A model generated the notes under the pieces. The model did not search any database. It was not told where the DNA came from and saw nothing but the letters and a program-made list of their open reading frames with translations. Shown here in pieces: positions 53,948 to 62,353 of a DNA stretch of 64,000 bases. This DNA is from JAURVT01 sp049059935 (GTDB lineage Bacteria > Actinomycetota > Actinomycetes > Propionibacteriales > Nocardioidaceae): positions 1 through 64,000 of the forward strand of contig NZ_JBMGQR010000012.1 of NCBI RefSeq assembly GCF_049059935.1, read 5' to 3'. Within the stretch, counting starts at the first letter, position 1; every line of letters starts with the position of its first letter. A program made the translations under genes and the position numbers.

Positions 53948-54559
53948 GTGCCCCCTCGCCCCATCAAGACCCTGACGTCGTACCGGGGTGCCGCCGTGGC
54001 GGCCGCCGCCGTGCTCGCGCTGACGGTGTCGGGCTGCGCCACCGGCTTCAACGCCGAGACCAACCGGGAGTACGCGCCGGCGGTGGGCACCAACGCCCGC
54101 GAGGACGACATCAGCGTCCTGAACGCGCTGTTCGTGACCAACCCCGACCAGACCGCCACCTTGTCGACGGTGCTGCTCGACAGCGCCGGCGACGACACGC
54201 TCACCGGCGTCGAGGTCACCAGCGATGACGGCCAGGTGGACGCGACGATCGAGGAGCCGATCCAGCTCGAGCGCGGCGTCAGCTTCTCGGTGGGCGAGGA
54301 GCCCAACGTCGTCATCGAGGGCAGCTTCATCCCCGGTCAGTTCCTGCGCACCACCCTGACGTTCGCCGACGCCGGCGAGATCAGCTTCCGGGCCATCGTG
54401 GTCGAGCGCACCGCGGAGTACCGCGAGGTCGCGGCTCCGTCCATCGTGCCCACGGAGTCCGAGCCCACGGAGTCCGAGCCCACCGAGCCGGGATCGAGCG
54501 CGGCGCCGTCGGACTCCCCGTCCACCGAGCCGACCCCCTCGGACGAGCCCACCAGCTGA
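53948..54559 (+). CDS. lpqE: LpqE-like lipoprotein
   Basis: Predicted lipoprotein of 203 residues: signal helix, lipobox LTVSGCATG (Cys near residue 30), a beta-rich domain (DISVLNALFVTNPDQTATLS, GSFIPGQFLRTTLTF) related to the copper-chaperone-like LpqE family, and a Ser/Pro/Glu/Thr-rich C-terminal tail (about 45 residues). It is divergent from carD, exactly as lpqE is in Mycobacterium tuberculosis (Rv3584 beside Rv3583c). Metal-binding Met/His residues of true PCuAC proteins are not evident. Confidence 0.85.
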   Translation: MPPRPIKTLTSYRGAAVAAAAVLALTVSGCATGFNAETNREYAPAVGTNAREDDISVLNALFVTNPDQTATLSTVLLDSAGDDTLTGVEVTSDDGQVDATIEEPIQLERGVSFSVGEEPNVVIEGSFIPGQFLRTTLTFADAGEISFRAIVVERTAEYREVAAPSIVPTESEPTESEPTEPGSSAAPSDSPSTEPTPSDEPTS

Positions 54560-54582
54560 GACCGGCGGGCCCGCCCCGCCGA

Positions 54583-55260
54583 TCAGCTCTCGTACTTGTA
54601 GCCCAGGCCGCGGACGGTCACCAGCAGGTGCGGGTTGCCGGGGTCGGGCTCGATCTTGGCGCGCAGGCGCTTGACGTGGACGTCGAGCGTCTTGGTGTCG
54701 CCCACGTAGTCCGCGCCCCAGACGCGGTCGATCAGCTGGCCGCGGGTCAGCACCCGGCCGCTGTTGCGCAGGAACATCTCGAGCAGCTCGAACTCCTTGA
54801 GCGGCAGCCGCACGTCCGTGCCGTCGACGGTGACGACGTGCCGCTCCACGTCCATCCGGACGCGTCCGGACTCCAGCGCGGTGGGCGACTCGTCCACGTC
54901 GGAGCCGCGACGCAGGACGGCGCGGATGCGCGCGACCAGCTCGCGGGGGCTGTAGGGCTTGGTGACGTAGTCGTCGGCGCCCAGCTCGAGCCCGACCACC
55001 TTGTCGACCTCGGTGTCCTTGGCGCTGACCATGATCACCGGCACGTTGGACGTCTGGCGGATCTGACGGCAGACCTCGGTGCCCGGCAGGCCGGGCAGCA
55101 TCAGGTCGAGCAGCACGATGTCGGCGCCGCCGCGGTCGAACTCCTCGAGCGCTCCGGGGCCGGTGTCGGCCACGGCGACGTCGAAGCCCTCCTTGCGCAG
55201 GACGTAGGCGAGAGCGTCGCTGTAGCTCTCCTCGTCCTCGACCACGAGCACTCGGGTCAC
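54583..55260 (-). CDS. regX3: Two-component response regulator RegX3
   Basis: OmpR/PhoB-type regulator of 225 residues. The receiver domain is TRVLVVEDEESYSDAL with phospho-Asp in VLLLDLMLPG and Lys in YVTKPYSPREL. The C-terminal winged helix includes LKEFELLEMFLRNSGRVLTR and VRGLGYKYES. It controls the phosphate-starvation response together with SenX3. GTG at 55260 overlaps the senX3 stop (GTGA). Confidence 0.95.
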   Translation of the reverse strand: MTRVLVVEDEESYSDALAYVLRKEGFDVAVADTGPGALEEFDRGGADIVLLDLMLPGLPGTEVCRQIRQTSNVPVIMVSAKDTEVDKVVGLELGADDYVTKPYSPRELVARIRAVLRRGSDVDESPTALESGRVRMDVERHVVTVDGTDVRLPLKEFELLEMFLRNSGRVLTRGQLIDRVWGADYVGDTKTLDVHVKRLRAKIEPDPGNPHLLVTVRGLGYKYES

Positions 55261-56492
55261 TGGCGTGCCTCCTTGGGGCTGAGCAGGTGGGCGCCGGAGG
55301 ACCCGGCACCGGTGGTGGCGTCCGTGACGTCGACGTCGAACGACTCCGGCGCGTGGACGGGCAGGGTGATGGTGAACGAGGAACCGGCGCCGGGCTCGCT
55401 CCACACCCGCACCGACCCTCCGTGGCTCGCGGCCACGTGCTTGACGATCGACAGGCCCAGGCCGGTGCCGCCGGTGGCGCGGGCACGGGCGGGGTCGACG
55501 CGGTAGAAGCGCTCGAAGATCCGGCCGATCTCGCTGTGCGGGATGCCGATGCCCTGGTCGGCGACGCTGATCGCGACGTCGTCGCCTTCGCGGCTCGCCG
55601 TGACGGCGACCTTGGACCCCTCGGGGCTGTAGGTGACGGCGTTCTCCACCAGGTTCGAGATCGCGGCGAGCACCTGGTCGGGGTCGCCGAGCACCCACAG
55701 GTCGCTCTCGCACGAGGTGGCCACCGCGATGTCCTTGGCGTCGGCCTCGGTGAGGCTGGCCTCGACGGCCGCGCAGACGGTGGCGGCGACGTCGATCTCG
55801 ACGGGCTCGTCGACGAGCTGGTCGCCCTGGAGCCGGGACAGGTCGATGATCTGCTGCACCAGCCGCGTGAGCCGCTCGCTCTCGCCCCGCATCCGTCCGG
55901 CGAACCGGACGACGGCCTCGGGGTCGTCGCTCGCCTCGGACACCGCCTCGGCCAGCAGGTTGAGCGCGCCGACGGGCGTCTTGAGCTCGTGGCTCACGTT
56001 GGCCACGAAGTCGCGGCGGATGGACTCGACGCGACGCTCGCGCGTGCGGTCCTCCACGAGCACCAGCATCAGCCGCGACGACAGCGGGGCGACGCGCGCC
56101 GACAGCGCGAGGGGCTGCGACGACCGCGGGCTGAGCACGCTGAGCTCGGTGGTGCGGACCTGGCCGTCGCGGCGCACCAGCCGCACGAGCTCCATCAGCT
56201 CGTCGGAGTCGAGGCGGTCCTCGCGCACCATGCCGATCGCGTAGGCGGGCGCGGACGCCTTGAGGACGCTGTCGTCGGGCCCGACGAGCACGGCCGACGA
56301 GCGCAGGACGCCGAGCACCGACTCGACGCCGGCGGGCACGTCGGGGGCGGGGCGCTCGGGCTCGCGACGCTGCTCGCGCTCGCTGAGGCGGAACAGGAAC
56401 ACCGCGCCGGCTCCCAGCAGGGCGCCGAGGAGCCCGACGAGGATGACACCCAGCTCGTTGGCCACGCGGCCGATCGTACGCGGACGGTTCAC
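55257..56492 (-). CDS. senX3: Sensor histidine kinase SenX3
   Basis: Membrane-bound phosphate-response kinase of 411 residues. One or two N-terminal helices (LGVILVGLLGALLGAGAVFL) lie ahead of a PAS-like domain (about 60-155). HisKA has VANVSHELKTPVGALN (phospho-His), and the ATPase domain has NLVENAVTYS (N box), ADQGIGIP (G1) and GGTGLGLSIVKH (G2). The C-terminal tail is Ser/Thr/Gly-rich. GTG at 56492; a GTG 27 bp downstream is possible. Divergent from phoU with Pho-box-like repeats between. Confidence 0.95.
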   Translation of the reverse strand: MNRPRTIGRVANELGVILVGLLGALLGAGAVFLFRLSEREQRREPERPAPDVPAGVESVLGVLRSSAVLVGPDDSVLKASAPAYAIGMVREDRLDSDELMELVRLVRRDGQVRTTELSVLSPRSSQPLALSARVAPLSSRLMLVLVEDRTRERRVESIRRDFVANVSHELKTPVGALNLLAEAVSEASDDPEAVVRFAGRMRGESERLTRLVQQIIDLSRLQGDQLVDEPVEIDVAATVCAAVEASLTEADAKDIAVATSCESDLWVLGDPDQVLAAISNLVENAVTYSPEGSKVAVTASREGDDVAISVADQGIGIPHSEIGRIFERFYRVDPARARATGGTGLGLSIVKHVAASHGGSVRVWSEPGAGSSFTITLPVHAPESFDVDVTDATTGAGSSGAHLLSPKEARQ

Positions 56493-56538
56493 CGCGACTT
56501 CGCCGTCGAGACGGCCCCGACCTGCAGTTTCGTCTCCT

Positions 56539-56560
56539 GTTCACGCCTCGTTCACGGCCG
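56539..56560. promoter_or_regulatory. Pho-box-like direct repeat (PhoP/RegX3 site)
   Basis: GTTCACG occurs at 56539-56545 and 56550-56556, 11 bp apart, the unit spacing of actinobacterial PHO boxes (GTTCACC repeats). It lies between divergent senX3 and phoU; a further GTTCACC overlaps the senX3 start at 56487-56493. It fits autoregulation by RegX3. Confidence 0.7.
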
Positions 56561-56599
56561 GTCGCCCCCCAGTCACCCGGGTTACCTACCGTTCTCTCC

Positions 56600-57265
56600 A
56601 TGAGGGACGCGTACTACGACCAGCTGGACTCCATCGTCGACGACCTCGTCGCGATGACCTCGGCGGTGCAGACCGCCGTGCACGAGGCGACCCGGGCACT
56701 GCTCAAGGCCGACGCCCACGCCGCCGAGACCGTGATCTCGGGCGACCGCGACATCGACGCGTCGCGCGAGCTCATCGAGAGCCGCGCGCTGCAGCTCCTC
56801 GCCACGCAGCAGCCCGTCGCCACCGACCTGCGGCAGCTCGTCGCCACCCTGCGCATGGTCGCCGACCTCGAGCGCATCGGCGACCTGTCGGTGCACATCG
56901 CCAAGGTGTCGCGCCTGCGCGCGCCCGAGGTGGCCGTGCCCGGCCCGCTGCAGCCGACCATCTCCGAGATGGCCGACGTCGCCGACAAGATGATCGGTGC
57001 CGCCTCGCGCATCGTCGCCGACCGCGACGTCGCCGCCGCCGCCGCGATCGAGTCCGACGACGACGAGATGGACATGCTGCGCCGCTCGCTGTTCCGCGTC
57101 CTGCTCAGCGACGACTGGGACCACGGCGTCGAGCCGGCCATCGACCTGGCGCTCCTCGGCCGCTACTACGAGCGCATCGGCGACCACGCCGTCGGCGTCG
57201 CCCGTCGCGTGGTCTTCCTGGTCACCGGGGAGACGCCCGTCGTCCCCACCCCCCAGCACTCCTGA
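56600..57265 (+). CDS. phoU: Phosphate-signalling protein PhoU
   Basis: Helical protein of 221 residues with two PhoU repeats, each carrying the metal-cluster motif: VATLRMVADLERIGDLSVHI and LALLGRYYERIGDHAVGVA. It links the Pst phosphate transporter to the sensor kinase and inhibits signalling when phosphate is ample. TACCGT (56587-56592) is seven bases before the ATG, so its mRNA is probably leaderless and starts just downstream of the Pho-box repeats. Confidence 0.95.
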   Translation: MRDAYYDQLDSIVDDLVAMTSAVQTAVHEATRALLKADAHAAETVISGDRDIDASRELIESRALQLLATQQPVATDLRQLVATLRMVADLERIGDLSVHIAKVSRLRAPEVAVPGPLQPTISEMADVADKMIGAASRIVADRDVAAAAAIESDDDEMDMLRRSLFRVLLSDDWDHGVEPAIDLALLGRYYERIGDHAVGVARRVVFLVTGETPVVPTPQHS

Positions 57266-57387
57266 GGCCTGCGACTGCCGGCTGTCCGGGGGTCTGAGCG
57301 CCCGTCTGGCAAGGCGCGGAACGTGAAGGCGAACTGGTCTTGTTCGTCGAACGGGCCGCAACGCCGCCAGGCGGGATGCGCAGGCCC

Positions 57388-58176
57388 TCAGAGGTTGAGG
57401 ATCGTGTAGAGGGCGATGGAGCCCAGGACCACGATGGCCGACCGCAGCAGCCATGGCGGGAGGCGGCGGCCGACGGCCGCGCCGAGGAACCCACCGATGA
57501 GCGAGCCGGCCGCGATCAGCGCGACGGCGACCCAGTCGATCCGGCCGTCGCCGGTGACGAGGTCGACGACCACGTAGGTGGTCGCGGCCACGACGTTCAC
57601 GACCAGTGTGAGGATGTTCTTCGCCCCGTTGAGGCGCTGGATGGTCTCGGGGAGCAGCATCCCGAGGAGCCCGACGAGCAGGATGCCCTGCGCGGCGGCG
57701 AAGTAGCCGCCGTAGACGCCGCACGCGTAGGTCACGAGCACGACCGCGACCATCCGTCCGGTGCCGACCGGTCGCGGGGCGTCGTCCGCGGTGCCGGCCC
57801 GCTCGCGACGGCGTCGCAGCCACGCCTGCAGCGTGGGCTGGGCGACGACGAGCACCAGCGCCAGCACGAGCAGCACCGGCACGATCGCGATGAACGCGTC
57901 CTCGGGCAGGTGCAGCAGCAGGAAGGCTCCGGTCAGCGCACCCAGCAACGAGGCCGGGACCATCGTGAGGAGTCGCCGACGCTGGCCGGCGAGCTCACGC
58001 CGGTACCCCAGCGAGCCGCTGACGCCGCCCGGGACCAGCCCGAGCGCGTTGCTCATCGTCGCCGACACCGGCGGCACCCCGAACGCGACCAGCGTCGGGA
58101 AGGTGATCAACGTGCCGGAGCCGACGATCGTGTTGACGGTCCCGGCGCCGATCCCGGCGACGAAGACCAGCGCCAT
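57388..58176 (-). CDS. TauE/SafE-family permease
   Basis: Membrane protein of 262 residues with about eight helices and the family hallmark GIGAGTVNTIVGSGTLITFPTL in two related halves (second: ACGVYGGYFAAAQGILLVGLL). Members export sulfite, sulfoacetate or other organosulfur anions. It lies 18 bp downstream of gpmA. In mycobacteria a different transporter (LysE type) occupies about the same place. The 122-bp gap to phoU shows only weak complementarity (GGCCTGCG near 57267 with CGCAGGCC near 57376). Confidence 0.88.
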   Translation of the reverse strand: MALVFVAGIGAGTVNTIVGSGTLITFPTLVAFGVPPVSATMSNALGLVPGGVSGSLGYRRELAGQRRRLLTMVPASLLGALTGAFLLLHLPEDAFIAIVPVLLVLALVLVVAQPTLQAWLRRRRERAGTADDAPRPVGTGRMVAVVLVTYACGVYGGYFAAAQGILLVGLLGMLLPETIQRLNGAKNILTLVVNVVAATTYVVVDLVTGDGRIDWVAVALIAAGSLIGGFLGAAVGRRLPPWLLRSAIVVLGSIALYTILNL

Positions 58177-58194
58177 CTCCGCCGGGGAGACGGC

Positions 58195-58950
58195 TCAGCG
58201 CCCCTGGCTGGCGACCGCCGCGATCGCGTCCGCGGCGGCATCGGGGTCGAGGTAGCGGCCGCCGCGCGTCACGGGCTTGAGGTCGGCGTCCAGCTCGTAG
58301 ACGAGCGGGATGCCGGTGGGGATGTTCAGGCTGACGATCGACTCCTCGTCCATGCCGTCGAGGTGCTTGACCAGCGCGCGCAGCGAGTTGCCGTGGGCGG
58401 TGACGAGCACCGTCCTGCCGGCACGCAGGTCGGGGACGATCGAGTCGTACCAGTACGGCAGCATCCGGACCAGCACGTCCTTGAGGCACTCGGTGCGCGG
58501 GCGCAGCTCCGACGGCAGGCCGGCGTACCGGGCGTCGCCGGACTGGCTGAACTCGCTGTCGTCGTCGATCGCCGGCGGCGGGGTGTCGTAGGAGCGGCGC
58601 CAGAGCATGAACTGCTCCTCGCCGAACTCCTCGAGCGTGGCCTTCTTGTCCTTGCCCTGCAGGGCACCGTAGTGGCGCTCGTTCAGGCGCCACGAGCGGG
58701 TGACGGGGATCCAGTGCCGGTCGATGCCGTCGAGCACGATCTGCGCGGTGCGGATCGCCCGGCGCAGCACCGAGGTGTGGACGACGTCGGGCAGCAGCCC
58801 CGCGTCGCGCAGCAGGTCGGCGCCGCGCGCCGCCTCGGCGAGGCCCTGCTCGTTGAGGTCGACGTCCACCCACCCGGTGAACAGGTTCTTGGCATTCCAC
58901 TCGCTGTGCCCGTGGCGCAGCAGGACCAGCGTCGAGGTCGCATCGCTCAT
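58195..58950 (-). CDS. gpmA: 2,3-bisphosphoglycerate-dependent phosphoglycerate mutase
   Basis: Glycolytic enzyme of 251 residues interconverting 3- and 2-phosphoglycerate. LVLLRHGHSEWNAKNLFTGW carries the phospho-His (RHG), SWRLNERHYGALQGKDK the substrate-binding residues, and VLVTAHGNSLRALVKHL the second catalytic His. In mycobacteria gpm1 sits beside senX3-regX3, as here. Confidence 0.97.
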   Translation of the reverse strand: MSDATSTLVLLRHGHSEWNAKNLFTGWVDVDLNEQGLAEAARGADLLRDAGLLPDVVHTSVLRRAIRTAQIVLDGIDRHWIPVTRSWRLNERHYGALQGKDKKATLEEFGEEQFMLWRRSYDTPPPAIDDDSEFSQSGDARYAGLPSELRPRTECLKDVLVRMLPYWYDSIVPDLRAGRTVLVTAHGNSLRALVKHLDGMDEESIVSLNIPTGIPLVYELDADLKPVTRGGRYLDPDAAADAIAAVASQGR

Positions 58951-58955
58951 GGGGC

Positions 58956-59615
58956 TCAACCTATGCCGTCGGCGGCACCGCCCGCGAGCCGGTCCAGGAC
59001 CTGCAGGTAGGCGTCCTCGGTCTGGACGCCGGGGACGGCGTAGGTGCCGTCGACGATCACCGTGGGCACCTGGGTGATGCCCGCCTGGGCGGCCGTCGTC
59101 AGCTGGAGGTCCACCTGGTCGGCGGCGTCGTCGGACGCGAGGAGGACGTCGGCCGCGTCCGCGTCGAGGCCCACGGCCGCCGCGCGCGAGGCCAGGGTGT
59201 CGTGGTCGGCGAGGTCGGCGCCCTCGCCGAAGTGGGCGCGCCACAGCTCGTGCGCGAGGTCGCGCTGGGCCCCGGCTCCCCCGGCGGCCGACGCCCACGA
59301 CAGCAGCCGGTGGGCGTCGAAGGTGTTGGCCCGCACCGCGGCCTCGAAGTCGAACTCCAGGCCGTCCGGACGGGCGGCCTCGGCGACGCGCTCGACCTGC
59401 TCGGCGGCGTGCTCGGGACCGCCGAGCCGCTCGGCCAGCGCCTCCAGCAGCGGCTGGTGGTCCGACGGCGCCTGGGGGTCGAGCTGGAACGAGCGCAGCA
59501 CCACCTCGACCGGCTCACCGGTGCGCAGCGTGTGCGCGGCGACGGCGCGCTCCAGGCGGGTGACGGCGAGCCACGACCAGGGGTCGACCAGGTCGACGAA
59601 GACCTGGATCCTCAC
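58956..59615 (-). CDS. DsbA/FrnE-family thioredoxin-fold protein lacking the CxxC motif
   Basis: Protein of 219 residues with the FrnE fold: a thioredoxin-like start VRIQVFVDLVDPWSWLAVTR, a helical insertion (about 60-150), and the cis-Pro segment AGITQVPTVIVDGTYAVPG. The position where family members have CPWC reads DPWSW, so no redox cysteines are left. It is therefore unlikely to be a disulfide oxidoreductase; isomerase- or glutathione-transferase-like roles are possible. The GTG overlaps the YbjN stop by 4 bp, and gpmA starts 5 bp after its stop, so all are one operon. Confidence 0.87.
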   Translation of the reverse strand: MRIQVFVDLVDPWSWLAVTRLERAVAAHTLRTGEPVEVVLRSFQLDPQAPSDHQPLLEALAERLGGPEHAAEQVERVAEAARPDGLEFDFEAAVRANTFDAHRLLSWASAAGGAGAQRDLAHELWRAHFGEGADLADHDTLASRAAAVGLDADAADVLLASDDAADQVDLQLTTAAQAGITQVPTVIVDGTYAVPGVQTEDAYLQVLDRLAGGAADGIG

Positions 59616-60133
59616 CGGGCGTCGTCCTCGCGCGGCTTCTCGAGCCAGCCGCGGAACGCGTCGAGGTTGCGGGTGGACTCCCCCCGCGAGATGCGCCACT
59701 CCCACTCCTTGCGGATGGAGGTGGCGAAGCCGAGCTCGAGGATCGAGTTGAACGACTCGTCGGCGTAGGTGAGGACGGCCCCGAGCAGGCGGTCGACCTC
59801 CTCGGCGGTGACGTTGGCGCGCGGCAGGCGCCCGTCGAGCCAGATGTCGCCGTTGTGGTCGATGGCGAACGCGACGCCGTAGAGCTTCATGTTGCGCTCG
59901 AGCAGCCAGCGGTAGACCTCGGCGTGGTTCTCGTCGGGGTGCCGCGCGACGAAGGCGTGGACCGACAGCGAGTGGTCCTTGACCTCGAGCCGGACCGTCG
60001 TCTGCAGCTTCTTCTCGCCCGGGAGCACCACCTCGAACACGCCGGGACGGTGCTCGACGTGGTCCAGGCCGGTGCCGGCGAGGGCGTCGCGGACGACGTC
60101 GGCCGTGGCGGCGGAGCTGGCGGAGAGGGTCAT
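59612..60133 (-). CDS. YbjN-domain protein
   Basis: Cytosolic protein of 173 residues of the YbjN family (PF10722), related to type III secretion chaperone folds: VVLPGEKKLQTTVRLEVKDH, RWLLERNMKLYGVAFAIDHN, NGDIWLDGRLPRANVTAEEV. The mycobacterial equivalent Rv0487 also follows mshA. No biochemical role is settled. The ATG overlaps the mshA stop (ATGA). Confidence 0.9.
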   Translation of the reverse strand: MTLSASSAATADVVRDALAGTGLDHVEHRPGVFEVVLPGEKKLQTTVRLEVKDHSLSVHAFVARHPDENHAEVYRWLLERNMKLYGVAFAIDHNGDIWLDGRLPRANVTAEEVDRLLGAVLTYADESFNSILELGFATSIRKEWEWRISRGESTRNLDAFRGWLEKPREDDAR

Positions 60134-61422
60134 GAGGCCACCTGCTGGGGAGCGTCGAAGGAGGCGATGGCGGCCTCGTAGACCGCCACCGTGCGGTCGG
60201 CGGTGCGTTGCCACCCGAACTCGCGGGCGTGGTCGACCGCGCCGCGGCCGAGCGACTCGGTCCAGGCGGGATCGGCCACCATGCGGGCGAACACGGCCGC
60301 GTAGTCGTCGGGGTCGTGGCCGTCGACGAGGACGCCGCTGCGACCGTCGGCGACCGCGGTGGACAGGCCGCCCACGCGGGCGGCGACGACCGGGGTGCCG
60401 CACGCCTGCGCCTCGAGCGCGACCAGGCCGAACGACTCGTTGTACGACGGGACGCAGACCGCCGTCGACGCGGCGTACCAGCGTGCGAGCTCGTGCTGGC
60501 CGACCGGCGGGACGAACCGCACGACGTCGGCGATGCCGAGGTGGTGGGCGAGGTCGACCAGGTGGCCCGGCTGCTCGAGCCCGGACCCGGACGGCCCGCC
60601 GATCACCACGACGACGAGCGACGACCGCAGCGACGGGTCGCGCTCGACGAGGCGGGCGGCGGCGCGCAGCAGCACGTCGGGAGCCTTGAGGGGCTGGATG
60701 CGTCCGGCGAAGGTGAGCACGGTGGCGTCGGCGGGCAGCCCCAGCCCGGCACGGGCGGCGCCGCGGTCGCGGGGCTCGAAGACCTCGAGCGCGACGCCCG
60801 GCGGCACGACCGCCACGTGGGCGGGGTCGGCCCCGTACAGCTCGACGAGCGCCCGCGCCTCGTCGTCGGTGTTGGCCACCAGGCGGTCGGCGGCCTCGAC
60901 GACCGTCTGCTCGCCGAACACGCGGGCCAGCGGCTCGGCGGTGTCGCCGTCGGCGAGCGCGGCGTTCTTGACCTTGGCGAGCGTGTGCATCGAGTGCACG
61001 AGCGGCACGCCCCAGCGGTCGCGGACGACGGCGCCGACCTGCCCCGACAGCCAGTAGTGCGAGTGCAGGACGTCGTAGCGCCCCGGGTCGTGCTCGGCCT
61101 CGACGCGCAGGACGTCGCGCACGAACGTGCACAGCTGGGCGGGCAGCTCGTTCTTGGACAGGCCCTCGAACGGACCGGCCGGCACGTGCCGCACCAGCAC
61201 GCCCGGACGCGCCTGCACCTGCTGCGGCTGCGACGACGACGTGGCGCGGGTGAAGATCTCGACCTCGACGTCGCGCTCGGCCAGCCGGCTCGCGAGCTCG
61301 AGCACGTAGACGTTCATGCCCCCCGCGTCGCCGGTGCCCGGCTGCTCGAGCGGGGAGGTGTGCACCGAGAGCATCGCGACCCGTGAGAGCGGACGACGAC
61401 CGGTGCTCGACACGTCTTCCAT
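60130..61422 (-). CDS. mshA: D-inositol-3-phosphate glycosyltransferase (mycothiol synthesis)
   Basis: GT4 glycosyltransferase of 430 residues that joins UDP-GlcNAc to inositol-3-phosphate, the first step of mycothiol synthesis. GTGDAGGMNVYVLELA is the MshA N-terminal loop; YDVLHSHYWLSGQVG, FAGRIQPLKAPDVLL and ESFGLVALEAQACGTPVVAA (E-x7-E donor motif) follow. Mycothiol is specific to actinobacteria. The first gene of a polycistronic run mshA-ybjN-frnE-like-gpmA-tauE. Confidence 0.96.
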   Translation of the reverse strand: MEDVSSTGRRPLSRVAMLSVHTSPLEQPGTGDAGGMNVYVLELASRLAERDVEVEIFTRATSSSQPQQVQARPGVLVRHVPAGPFEGLSKNELPAQLCTFVRDVLRVEAEHDPGRYDVLHSHYWLSGQVGAVVRDRWGVPLVHSMHTLAKVKNAALADGDTAEPLARVFGEQTVVEAADRLVANTDDEARALVELYGADPAHVAVVPPGVALEVFEPRDRGAARAGLGLPADATVLTFAGRIQPLKAPDVLLRAAARLVERDPSLRSSLVVVVIGGPSGSGLEQPGHLVDLAHHLGIADVVRFVPPVGQHELARWYAASTAVCVPSYNESFGLVALEAQACGTPVVAARVGGLSTAVADGRSGVLVDGHDPDDYAAVFARMVADPAWTESLGRGAVDHAREFGWQRTADRTVAVYEAAIASFDAPQQVAS

Positions 61423-61497
61423 CGTCGCGCACGGGTCGGGGGCGGGCAAACGCAGGCCGGACGGCCGGTGTCGCCCGTCGCTGGCACGATGAGGCCC

Positions 61498-62259
61498 ATG
61501 AGCGACAGCCACGAGCGCACGAGCCCCCGCACCGCCGTCGTCACCGGGGCCGGGAGCGGCATCGGCGCCGCGACGGCCCGGGCGCTGGCCGCCGCCGGGT
61601 ACCACGTGTTCTGCGCCGCACGTCGCACCGAGCGGGTCGAGGCCGTCGCCGCCGAGGTGGGCGGCACCGCCGTCACGTGCGACGTCACCGACGCCGAGAG
61701 CGTGGCCGCGCTGGCCGCGGCCGTGGGCGGCAGCCTCGACGTGCTGGTCAACAACGCCGGTGGGGCGTTCGGCCAGGAGCCGATCGCCCGTACCGACCCC
61801 GAGCAGTGGCGCGCGATGTTCGACGTCAACGTCCTCGGCACCCTGCACGTCACCCAGGCCCTGCTGCCGGCGCTCGTCGCCAGCGGCGCGGGAACCGTGG
61901 TCAACGTGGGCTCGATCGCCGGACACCTCGCCTACGAGGGCGGCGCCGGCTACACCGCGGCCAAGCACGGCGTCGCGGTGATGACCGAGACGCTGCGCCT
62001 GGAGCTCAACGGGCAGCCGGTGCGCGTCACCGAGGTCGCGCCGGGCATGGTCCGCACCGAGGAGTTCTCCCTCGTGCGCCTCGGCGACGCCGACAAGGCC
62101 GACGCGGTCTACGCCGGCGTCCGCGAGCCGCTCGTCGCCGAGGACGTCGCCGACGCCGTCGCGTGGGTGGCCACGCGGCCGTCGCACGTCAACGTCGACC
62201 TGCTCGTGATCAAGCCGCTGGCGCAGGCGGCACCCCACAAGGTGCACCGGGAGGGCTGA
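61498..62259 (+). CDS. Short-chain dehydrogenase/reductase
   Basis: NAD(P)-dependent oxidoreductase of 253 residues: cofactor loop TGAGSGIGAATARAL, NNAGG, catalytic Ser in NVGSIAGHLAYEGG, and YTAAKHG (Tyr-x3-Lys). It resembles YdfG-type serine/3-hydroxy acid dehydrogenases. ATG at 61498 has CACGAT seven bases upstream; an ATG 30 bp earlier lacks support. Substrate unknown. Confidence 0.92.
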   Translation: MSDSHERTSPRTAVVTGAGSGIGAATARALAAAGYHVFCAARRTERVEAVAAEVGGTAVTCDVTDAESVAALAAAVGGSLDVLVNNAGGAFGQEPIARTDPEQWRAMFDVNVLGTLHVTQALLPALVASGAGTVVNVGSIAGHLAYEGGAGYTAAKHGVAVMTETLRLELNGQPVRVTEVAPGMVRTEEFSLVRLGDADKADAVYAGVREPLVAEDVADAVAWVATRPSHVNVDLLVIKPLAQAAPHKVHREG

Positions 62260-62293
62260 GACACACCTGGACGGGGCACCCCCGCGCGCCACG

Positions 62294-62299
62294 TAGGAT
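62294..62299 (+). promoter_or_regulatory. Possible -10 element of typA
   Basis: TAGGAT lies 54 bp before the typA ATG. No clear -35 is seen at the right distance. Confidence 0.35.
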
Positions 62300-62353
62300 G
62301 GGACGGCCCGTGTTCGCGGGCTCGACCCCACCTGCAAGGACACAGACTCCGCC

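Noticed and set aside
53714..54559. Longer N-terminal extension of the LpqE-like protein
   Set aside because: The signal peptide and lipobox fit a start at 53948; the upstream 78 codons are low-complexity Arg-rich sequence.
57266..57387. Strong terminator between phoU and the TauE gene
   Set aside because: The complementary segments are about 110 bp apart with mismatches, too weak to call.
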